Assembly (NCBI RefSeq): GCF_037975245.1 | Contig: NC_092582.1 | Location: 25,024,077 to 25,088,076, forward strand | Origin: Apostichopus japonicus | Lineage: Eukaryota; Echinodermata; Holothuroidea; Aspidochirotida; Stichopodidae | DNA length: 64,000 nucleotides | Direction: 5' to 3' | In this document: positions 50,155 to 60,223 of the stretch, one piece after another | How positions within the stretch are numbered: position 1 is the first letter of the stretch | Layout of the letters: each line of letters opens with the position of its first letter | Made by a program: the position numbers and the translations under genes | The notes under the pieces: generated by a model | What the model was told of the DNA's origin: nothing | Seen by the model: only the letters and a program-made list of their open reading frames with translations | Database searches by the model: none

Positions 50155-53100
50155 TTTTTTTTTTTATTATATTTATTTATTTTATATATTATATATATAT
50201 ATTGTTACATGTTGTTATATATTGTTATACATATTGTTATATATATATTGTTACATATATATATTGTTATATATATATATTTATATATATTGTTTTGTTT
50301 CTGTGTACATGGTTTCCCATGTTGGTCGATTTGCCCTGGAATTTTTGCAACTATAATGTAATCTTAACAACTTACGATGTATATACCAGGTGCGTATCCA
50401 GGGGGGGGGCGTTGGGGGCGCGCGCCTCCCGGGTAAGAAAAAGAGGAGAGAAAAAAAAGAAGAAAAAAGAGGGGAAAAAAGAGGAGGAGGAGAGGAAGGA
50501 AGGGAAAAGAAAAAGAAAAAAAGAGAGAAAAAGGAGAAAAGGAGGGAGTAAAAGAAAAACGCGAAGACACCGGGAAGAGAAAGAGGAACAGTGACATCAT
50601 TACAGCGCTGAAGGGTAGCCAGTGACGGATCAATGATTTCGTAAAAGTGTGACTCACCCTACCCCTTACACCGACAACTCCATTTTTTGACGTTTCCATT
50701 TTCCTCTCTCACTAATGATCTATATATATACTATATATGGTCTATCATAACGCGTGTGTAGAATTGTGCTATGAAACCAACTGTGGCTGGTCTCGAACTC
50801 GACCGTGTCGTCGGGGAACATGACGCATTTTGGAATGGGGGCGACCGCCCGCCCCTCCCCCCCCATTCAGCATTTTTTTAAATGATATCGCTAAGTAATT
50901 TCAAAATAGAAAGTGCTTAGAGGCAACTTACAAGGCCTGGGAAGTGTCATTTCCAGCGATCTGGGAGACATTTTCGGCCAAAATTTGCTTGTACGCTTCG
51001 CGCTAACAAATGGTCCTGGGTAGTGCCATTTCCAGCGATCTGGGAGGCATTTTCGGCCAAAATTTTTCTTGTACGCTTCGCGCCAACCTATGGTGGCGCT
51101 ACGCTTAGATAATTTGCCTACAGGCTTCGCCCCTCCCTTGGCAAATTCCTCGCTACGCGCCTGTTCGAATTTGTAACGCAGACAGCAGATATCACATCAT
51201 ATCAGTGAGCATGAAAATGGCGTTCCAGGATGAAAAGCCTCAAAACTGTCCGACTTGCCTGAAAAAATAACCAAAAATTTTCGCGAGCTTCGCGCGCATT
51301 CAACGTGTTCATGTCAATATCATATAAGCAAGCATCGGTTATTACATCGCATGCCATCATGTACCGTACGGTCCGTTAAAATTGCGCAGTACACCACGGG
51401 ATGCTAATGTAAACAACGACATGTCTCATGTAGATGTATAAAAAGCATGGAGGTCCAATTATGTCAAAACTCTCTTTTACATTAGTAATGGCGAATTAGG
51501 GGCTGCACCCCCGCCGCGCAGTGGCGGAGCGTCCATACGGTCAGGGGGGCGGATGCCCCCCCCCCCCTGACGGACTCAAATGGACTGCTGGCGCCTTTTT
51601 CAGCTCTTTACCACTTTTTACTTATTCTAGATTATTGACTTTTTTATTGCGCTCTCATCTACTTATTGACATTTGTCACATTTTGTTGGTGTAATTTGGC
51701 GATGACACCTTATTCTTCGTTTATCTGCATATTAGCCAGGCCCGGAAAGGGTCATTTCCGGCGATCTAGGGAGTATCTTTACTCAAAAAATTTCTGTACG
51801 CTACGCGCCAACCAGTGGTGGCGCTCCGCTTAGATAGTGTCGAAAGCGCCCCTACAGACCATTCTCGCCACTCCTGACCAATACCCCTAGCTCCGCCACT
51901 GCCGCCGCGCCTCCTACGCCTATGTGTGTAGTGTTCGGTTTCGGAAATATCTGCTATTTTTTCATTTCCTTCAACCAAGTTTTATAATAGCCGTTATAAG
52001 AGGTTTTAATATTTGTACATCAATAAATTAACTGTGTCTGAATTTTAGAAAATTTCTGACCAACATTCTGCATCACACTTCCCTCTACTCGTGCAATTTT
52101 GACCGGTCTGTTAGGGGTTCAAGGAAGTTTTTCTATATTGGTTGTCCATAGATGAAATTTTGTACAACATTATGGGTATGTTTTGAAGTGAGTTTATTCA
52201 CGAGAAATGTGAATTTTCAAATTCTGAACAAATATGGGGCTTAAAACCTTGAAAAGTGGGGCTGACGGGTATTGTGGGCCGCGACGTAGAATCACCTACA
52301 AAAGCAAAGACCCACAGGAGATGCGATCAGGTCGAACATGATGTGTGACGGGTTGACAATCTTCAAAAAGGTTATGGATGGAAAAAAACCTATTAGGAAA
52401 TACTTGGTTCTCAGGCAAAAAGTGTAAATCTGGTTGGTCATTTCAAGCCCGAGAAGTGCCGTTTCCGGTGATCTGGGGGTTTCAAAACAAGAAATTTTCT
52501 TGTACGCTGCGCGCCAACTGATGGTGGCGCTCCGCTTAGATAGTAATTCGCGCCCCCCGGGTTTGAAAATCCTGGATACGCGCCTGATACGACTTGTGAT
52601 ATGTGCGATACTACGATCTGCATTATACTTTTGACCTGCACATGTTGCGATCTAAAGGAGCGATACATACTATTCTTCAATATTATCGATCTGTACGGAT
52701 TGCGATCTTTTCTTCTTGTGATCTTTAGATTTAAACGAAATCCGCAATCTACACGACTTCATGTGTTTTGTTATCTGTAAGACTATATAAATCCAATAGA
52801 GTTACAAATGTAGATACAAACTATTTAGGAGATTCCCAATAAAGTTTAACGAAAAAAACCTTGTGAACGGAAATTCCCTCTTAATAAAAACACGTATAAA
52901 ATACAAAGTGAAAATTAACAAGAGGGTGACGAACGAGAGAGACTCAAAATAAGAACAGATCCCAGCACTAGATACATAGGAGGGACAGTTATGACTTATA
53001 CGTATAGAGCAATGGTCAGATTTAAAGTTAGACTTAAAACCCAAGCAAGTGAAAGGGCGGCTGGCTTTCAAGCTGAAATCCATATCATTCCGATGCTTTG

Positions 53101-56100
53101 TGGACGTAAGACGGTGATAAGGAATGTGGTGTGTGTGGTAATGCTGTATAGTGAATGGTGGATCGACATGCGAACATATTCAGGAAGCAGCCAGCTAGAC
53201 TATAAGAGGCTCGAAATACTTTGATAAACAAAACCAGTCGACCCCCAGATTCTTGACAGTGAATGAATTGAATGTGTCAAACATATAGTGTATCGCGGTC
53301 TACTCGTGTTGAGGCTAGGCTATTGCGAGCTATATACTGTACGTCTTACGGCAAAACGATTGATGTAATAGCCTAACAGTTATGTTAACAGGATAAACTT
53401 CCGGTACGTTGCAACTCCCAGATGCACGCGCGACAATTTTTGCCAACGGAAATAACCAGATGACTGTTTTTCGCGTGTACTCTTGTCCGTTCGTGCAATC
53501 CGGTGAGATGTGACAGAGCCTTAACTCAAAGCCGGAAACTTACTAACAGTTTAGCGCACAGCGGGTACTAATTATGTCTATAAGGTAAGTACATATTTAT
53601 GTCTGTTATACTATTATCGCATCTGGTATTGACTTACCGTCCACCCTCCTCCTTCAGTCATATTACAAAAGACTGCAAATGGTTGACCATTCCAGTTAGT
53701 TGGTTTGATGGTATATATGCCATTGGTAGTGAAACCTTCTTTGAAGTAATCGTGGCAGTTAGTCATGAATGTGCATACCACGCCGTTCCCTTGGTAACCA
53801 TTGCTACAGTAACACCTGCGTACGCCGTTGCGAGTCTCACAGACTGCATTGGCGCTACAATTATACTCCACATCCACGCTCATGATTCCATGGGTACAGT
53901 TATACATCGTTGTACAGTTAGCATTCGCGGAAAATGAACCATTCTACCCCAAAATAAATGGGAGAAATACATAAAAGGAAACTAGATGTGATCGTAAGAA
54001 AAACATGTGTACTTCAAACCATCATTCTGATGTCCAACCCAGGACCCCATTCGTTTTATTATAACCACCAAAAGAAGACGCGTTTTGCTTCAAATCAGGA
54101 ACGGAAACTGACGATTTCGTTTCTGACTTTACAGATGCAAAAACAAAACTATAATGATGATCAAATGGATTGTTTCCTTTTTTGTTTTAGATTTCTTTTT
54201 ACTCACATTCGATTCGAAATAAAAAGTAGATTTTTCGTATTTCCATAGAGACTGTTTAGTTGTAATTCTTACCATTCATTTTCTGATGCAATGATAGAAA
54301 CAATATAGCGAAGACTTGATAAGCTAACATATCAGAGCAAGCTGGGGTTAGAAACGGATCAGTCGTTCAGTTGTTTGGTTTTCGTGCCCAGGTTCTTTCC
54401 TGGGCGACTTTTTCTTGAAATGTATCAGAGCAAGTGTATAGTATTTTGTCGAGAGGCTATGCGGACGCCATGTTTGAAGATACGCTTATAACAACTGGTT
54501 TATTTAAGTAAACAGAGGGCGCTCGGCCTCAACCAACAATGTACATATGACAGTATTAACATTATATGAGATGAGTAAACTCACCGATAAATTAACATTG
54601 TCGATAGGATAGAAGCAGTCGGATCCCGGGTAGAGGGACTCTGTGGCACCAGCATTGTTTTCAATGGATTGTTCGGAGCTTTCAGTGGGTACAGTAGAAT
54701 CTGATCGATTGTTTTCTGCCATTAGAACAAAAGTTTGTAAAAGAAATGAAATGTAACCAATCTCTTAGAAGTTATCTGTGTTTTCATGGTTTAATATTTT
54801 TTTTTTTAGATGAACCGTAGGTGTTCGCTGTTTTACACAAAACTGACTCTATACATCACAACAACAAAAAAAAGATTACATTACCATTCGAGTCATGCGT
54901 AATAACTATTTTAGATTAAGAAACCACAATTCTGTCTTTACAGTTAATTTTTTTTAATGTTATTTCTGTTGTAAATTTGTCTACCGCGTGTTATGTTGTC
55001 TGTTGTTAGTTTCATTTTACATTATTTTGTGTTTGCTTTCGTATCATCAAAATCAATCAATTAGACATTATTTTGTAGCAACACATGTCTACCTGGTTAC
55101 GAATTTATTAAGGCTCTTAAATACGTATATTGAATCAACTTCGCCGTCTCATTTTAGTTGATAAAATCCATTCTTTCATAAATACAAATTGGTTTGCTCT
55201 TGGGGGATAATTCATCTTTTTGTTGGTGTCTCAGACAAACAGACGTCTTTGTATATATTCTCCGAACAAGTTCTCAGAAAACGTTATGAATAAATGTGCT
55301 GCTAAAATGCTGAATCTTATTAAGGACTGGGGAATATTGATTCAGATATATAAGGAACAGAAACTTTCAAAAAGTATACCAAGTAATATATACATGTTGC
55401 AGATCTTGCACTTTGCGTATATGGTTGGCCACAGTGGACAAAAATCGGGAATTTATGCCGACATATATTCGATTTAATGCTGACATTAATGAGATTTTAT
55501 GCAGACATTAATTCTGAGCCAATCAGGAGGCCGTTTTATGTCTACATAAAATCGATTTTATGCTGGCGTATATTCGATGTAATGCTGACATATATTCGAT
55601 TTATTGTCAGCATATATGCACTTTTAAACAATTGAACCCTAACCAATTCATCGTCAAAAAGTTACTGATATAAAGAGAGGAAAACCGAGCATTTTGTTGT
55701 CAGTATGTAACTATGACAACATATATACATGTATGGTTTTAGTTCACTTTATGGTGCAAACTGTGATAAATATTAATTTTAATTTTTAACGAAAACAAAG
55801 ACATATCGTGTTACAGCAAGATATAGTAGAACGAAACTTCTAAATCCCTCGCCACTGATTTGGGTAGGGGTATGAATCTTTATGTCAGAGTCGGATCCAG
55901 GACTTTATTAACGGGGTGGATCTGGGATCATTAAAATCGACTGTCATGAAAGGGGTCGGGGTGCGGTGGGGTGGGGTCAACCCAGAAAAAAAAACATGAA
56001 AGTTTAGATTTCAAATAGAAATGTAATCTCAGACAAATGTTGTCTGTGAATTACCGAATTATGTTGTGCTAATTAATAGCTTGATTTTTTTTTGTGAGGG

Positions 56101-58575
56101 CGAAAAGGGGGGTTGCCCTCTCGACTCCCCTGAACCACCCTCCCCCCCCCCTTCCCGATTAGGCGCCATGGATCCGGATGAGTTGTTTATTTCTTTTCCC
56201 AAACTGATTGGAAATAATCCCGGACTGATTGGCTCCCCGCCCCCGTCTGACGATGGATGTGAGGGTCATGCACCCATTCCCCCCCCCCCCTTCGATATTT
56301 GCCCCGCCACTGAAAAAAAATCAACGGTATATTTCAGGGGCGGTATTAAAACGACGAATGCCAAACCATTTGTTTTCTGTCTGTAACAGCTTGTTCTGTT
56401 CGGAAACTTCTTCCAAAACTCGCACAGTTCTGAAAACAATAGAAAGAATGAAAATCAATCACTTGTCTTCCAGCATGTCGTGCACCGTTCGTCCACACGT
56501 GACAAACACTGGGGGAAAAGGGTGGGGAGGTGGGAAAGGGGTGGGGGAGAGGGGAGGTGCGGGGAGGACCGATCATTCTTTCTTATAGAAGTGAAATTCT
56601 ATATAACTTTATGTAGGATTAAATTTCATTTAAGGTAAATATTATTTAACATATAAGTGGAATTGTATATTGCTTAAGTAAAATAGGGTGTCATTTCACA
56701 CACTATCAGATTAGCGATCCACTAACTTTTTAGCCTAGTTGAATCTGATATCTAATTAAATTGAGAAGAATTTCACTTAAGCTTTAAAAGACACTAATTA
56801 TTCAGTTTAAAGGGTCTGGAGACTCGCTCAAATAGAAACGTCTAATGCCGGTAATCTGACCTAGTTTTGAATGAGGTGTAACAGAGTGTTAGACACCACC
56901 ATCAATCCCAGGAAATACATATACAGTTTAATGCTATCGTCGGTATTTCGACACTAGTGTACAGTCAGTACATACAGCTGCGGTCAATACCTACAGCACA
57001 GAGTGCAAACGATACAGCGATGGACATCAGGTCCAGCTAAAGATAACAAGGTATCACGTTTCATTACTGTCTGCATTTTGTAGCGACACGAACAAAACGT
57101 CACTTACAAGCAACGGAAAGTTAACTTTGTTTTTTCAGATGGCTGCACGCGGGTTGGGGCGTCTTCAATGCCTTTAAGTAGAATATGATTTTGCTTCAGT
57201 AAAAAAAGTCACGCTGTAACTTTGCACTTCCAAATATTAAATACCGAAATTTTGAAGTTATTCCAACTTCTTTTTCCCTTCAGAGATGATGAAGTCAACT
57301 CCTCACTACAGCCTTAAGGGTTAATATTAATCCATTGCTTTATAAATTCTAAAACTTCAACCCAAAATTGTTATAAGTTTAAATAAACAAGTGAGCATGC
57401 ACCCTTGCATGTCGTTCATATGTCTAAACGATTTAACTCTAAGTGAAATTAATGCCACTTAAGTGAAAATGTGGTTTACTTAAGTAATCCACAAAATTAA
57501 CTTTAGCTCCAATTAACTCATGTATGTCATATGTTTTACTAAAGTAAAATTAGTTTTCACTTAAGTTACACGCAATTTATAGCTTAAGTAAAATACAATT
57601 TAGCCTAAGTAATTTGCAATTCCAATGAAGGAAAATTGTATTTAACGTAAGAAACATAAGGTAACAATGTTACTTAAGCCATATATGGTTTCAATTAGTA
57701 GAATACAATTTTACTTAAGTTAAAGACAATACAAAGATAAATACGTAGTCATAACAAAAAAAATGGCTAGACTATAAATTATGTTGCATATATAGCTGAA
57801 GTAAAACATTCTACTTCAATAAAATACAATTTTATTTGCGGAAAATAGCATTTTACTTAGGTAAAATACAGTTGTCTTAAGCTTAAGTACAAATTATAAC
57901 ATTTAAGCTGACTTCATTCCACTGGATTGTAAATCTATAAAACTTTATGAGAATTAAATTTCATTTAAGAAAAATAATATATCACATAAAGGTGGAATTG
58001 TATATTGCTTAAAAGCGATCCATTTTAACCTAAGTGAAACTCAATTCTATTGAAGTTTATTCAAATTTATTGAAGTTTATTTAAATATATATCTTGATAT
58101 AAGTTATTAAAATATATATATATATATATATTATATATAAGGCCTCGACAAATACGGTCACCAACTCGCCAATGGCTACTAGAATATTACGACTGGCGAG
58201 CAAAAAATGCATCACGATCGACATTTTGGCGAGTGGCTTATTCGCTCACTGCCTTTTAACCTTAGGCTTACAATTAACATGTGAGCCAATCAAGAAAGGC
58301 CTATTGCCTAATGTAACATATCACAGTAGTATTATCAAGTGCACTGTTACAACACGAAGATTTTTTAGATGCGGAGACTTTTTGCGAAGTGTAGTGACAC
58401 GAACTGAACTTTCAAGGGAACTCAAACATGAAATCATAATTTTACCGAAATAACATTTCATATCTCGAAATGAACACATGTATAGACTTATATACTTACT
58501 ATTGCATTCCGCTAGTGATATATCAAGAAAGACCACGGAAAGAAGGAAAAACTGAAAAAGTGATTTCGTCTCCAT
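48432..58575 (-). CDS. secreted fibrinogen-related protein with EGF-like segment
   Basis: Five exons in transcript order: 58575-58500, 54715-54585, 53943-53638, 49695-49431, 48700-48432 (stop TAG at 48434-48432). They sum to 1047 nt, 348 aa, with consistent phases. Exon 1 encodes a signal peptide (METKSLFQFFLLSVVFLD, cleavage likely near SLAEC); an in-frame Met 11 codons upstream (58608) is less likely because a charged stretch would precede the hydrophobic core. Exon 2 is a Ser/Thr/Glu-rich spacer. Exon 3 has a Cys-rich EGF-like segment (CSANAVCETRNGVRRCYCSN, then GYQGNGVVC) and the start of the fibrinogen C-terminal domain (CHDYFKEG, FCNMTEGGGWT). Exons 4-5 complete it: VFQRRVNGSVDFYRNW, a Ca-site-like DKDSDKY, NCAIKHHGAWWYKSC and terminal VEMKVRPV. 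Family members include ficolins, tenascins, angiopoietins and echinoderm FReDs; pattern recognition is a reasonable guess, but ligand and role are not shown. Confidence 0.93.
48934..48964. repeat. (TA)n microsatellite
   Basis: About 15 uninterrupted TA units in the last intron of the fibrinogen-related gene. A run of nine or more G follows at 49044-49053. Confidence 0.9.
49985..50300. repeat. AT-rich palindromic tract (TATAGTC / GACTATA arms)
   Basis: TATAGTCTATATATA units at 49990-50020 face several TATATAGACTATATA units at 50040-50115 across a pure (AT)n core, so the block can fold into a long hairpin. TA, TTTTTTT and TATATTGTTA repeats continue to about 50290. It sits directly before element copy B in the intron between fibrinogen-gene exons 4 and 3. 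Confidence 0.85.
50387..52586 (-). mobile_element. 2.2 kb non-autonomous DNA transposon-like element, copy B
   Basis: It is the reverse complement of the element at 7766-9963 over its whole length (2200 versus 2198 bp), including the purine tract, the internal GCGCGAAGCGTACAAG repeats and the nested MITE. Ends are CAGGTGCGTATCCAGG and CCTGGATACGCGCCTG. A 4-bp ATAC is seen on both flanks. It lies in an intron of the fibrinogen-related gene. No transposase is visible; short open frames inside it are not genes. Confidence 0.85.
51519..51901. mobile_element. nested hAT-type MITE inside copy B
   Basis: It has the same 381-383 bp MITE ends (CAGTGGCGGAGC and GCTCCGCCACTG) and the same 8-bp duplication (CCGCCGCG at 51511-51518 and 51902-51909) as in copy A, at the same place in the host element. 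The insertion therefore happened before the two copies separated. Confidence 0.88.
52587..53637. other. intron of fibrinogen-related gene, nothing recognised
   Basis: About 1 kb between copy B and exon 3; small runs of TGCGAT at 52600-52710, otherwise unique sequence. Open frames of 77-93 codons here show no domain. Confidence 0.4.
55435..55625. repeat. irregular ATGCTGACATATATTCGATT repeats
   Basis: Four to six partial copies of GACATATATTCGATTTA and ATGCTGACATTA-like phrases, some inverted (TTATGTCTACATAAAATCGA). It lies in fibrinogen-gene intron 1. Confidence 0.6.
56585..58075. repeat. CTTAAGT-rich block with flanking direct repeat
   Basis: A stretch near 56595-56770 (AACTTTATG, ATTAAATTTCATTTAAG, GTGGAATTGTATATTGCTTA, GCGATCCA) reappears near 57935-58060. 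Between 57400 and 57900 the words CACTTAAGT, TTACTTAAGT and their variants recur every 20-40 bp. Frameless and very AT-rich. It lies in fibrinogen-gene intron 1 and is interrupted by the element at 56807-57177. Confidence 0.65.
56807..57177 (-). mobile_element. TTAA-flanked MITE-like element, full copy
   Basis: Ends TTTAAAGGGTCTGGAGACTC and GTCTTCAATGCCTTTAA are imperfect inverted repeats bordered by TTAA (56807-56810 and 57174-57177), as for piggyBac-type or related TTAA elements. The body matches 27486-27811 in reverse. No coding capacity. Confidence 0.65.
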
Positions 58576-60223
58576 ATTTTTTGAGTCAAAAATCTGTTTG
58601 TCCCTCACGAAGGCTCACTTCCTTTGGATTAAACGCTTAACTCACGCTGACTCGTCAATTTTTCTAAACTGTTTTTTTTTTCCAATAATTTTTTGTCAAT
58701 AAAGAATGAACATTTATTGTATGGACGTTGCCCTAGGGATCAATCGTATAGGGAAACATTTTATTTATCTCTATAAAATGGTAGGTTTTACGATTTATGG
58801 CATCTTAGTCAGACGCAAATATAATATCGAAGGAGACATATACATCATTAAAAGCTGGGTTTAGCAAGAAAGAAAATTATGGCAGAGAGATCGTAATCCT
58901 GAAAACGGGTTAATGCCAAACGCGAACAATCTCCCTTAGCCCTTACACGTTGTACCCCACCCTTATCTCCCATTCACCCTTAGACCCCTCCCCCTTAGAT
59001 CTATCCCCAGAACAGAAAAAGTCGTATACATTGGCAACATTTCAGTTGCAGTATCCAAATGTTGTATGTACCCCCCCCCCCCCCCATCCACCAACCCCAA
59101 ATTTCGAAATCGTAACAAAGGGTAAAGCCTATATGGTGTCATATAGTTTAATTCTGTTATCTTAAAATGAGAACAAACTTTATGCTTTGCCCCCCCCCCC
59201 TCCCCGCCAAACTCATATTATTATCATCTTTCTAGTCTTCCTCCATAAAAGTCTAGTTGTCCTGCCCCCCCCCCCCAGGGGCGTCTAGAGCCAGGTCGGG
59301 TGCCGGGGTCAATTACGGTATGTCACGAAGCCCCCTTTTTTTGCTCAGTTCATCACATATCCCATGTTTTCGTCGCTCATCCATATTTTCCCTGGCCCTC
59401 AAATTGACCCCTCGTCGCGGTGTTGTATCCCTTCCCTCCCCCTCCCCCTCCCCTACCACCACCTACACTCCATCGCTGTATAGTTTACACAAGGGTTTGG
59501 TTGAAAAACGGACAGCCAAATGTGAATCAGGAGAGCTGCTTTAATGCGGACCATTTTTATTTGCACACTACACTAAAAACCCAACACCATTAAATGAACG
59601 ATTAAATGATTAAACAGCAAACTTCTGAATTAAAAATAGGTGCTTGTTGACGGGAGTTGTAACTTGAAGGCAATGCTGGTGACCTCTTAGTTAAAGAAAT
59701 GCCTCTCGAGTTGGAAGAGGGATACGGCGTAGCAAATTACGAGGTATATACCAAATCACACAGATAACAATCCTCCATTTATCAGTGGGCAAATTTTCGA
59801 CTCGAATTTTCGAACAGTATACGCGTTACGTATACGTGAATGATACACAAATTATAAATAAGAGAAACATCGTTTGACGATATCAATAGTTATTGAAACA
59901 TTATCTTACTTTGGAGGTTGAAAGATTCTCTTAAAAGATACGTGAATATTACAGAAATATTGCAAAGCCGTCAAATGAAATTTGGAAGGGTACCGTAAAT
60001 TATAAAAGCATTCTGAATTATTAAAAATGTCACAAAACGGAGTTACATAATCCCTAAATATCCTAATCATTGCCAAGCATTATTAATATTCCCAAATCAA
60101 AATCAGGATTACAGTCCAATAAGATGAAGTTTTCACCACATGAAAGAAAGAAGTTATTTTTAATGCTTTTGACCAATTTGAACATGTTACAAATTGGTCT
60201 TTCCCGTTACAGCGCCACCGCTC
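58576..60223. other. intergenic, fibrinogen-related 5' side and phospholipase 3' side
   Basis: Both flanking genes are on the minus strand, so this holds the promoter of the former and the 3' UTR of the latter. Seen are C runs at 59071-59086, 59190-59200 and 59263-59277, and a possible reverse-strand AATAAA (TTTATT at 59556-59561) for the phospholipase gene. No other gene is supportable. Confidence 0.4.

Noticed and set aside
53599..53937. 112-codon plus-strand frame with Val/Thr/Ala-rich sequence
   Set aside because: Exact antisense shadow of fibrinogen-gene exon 3, whose phases and Cys pattern are convincing.
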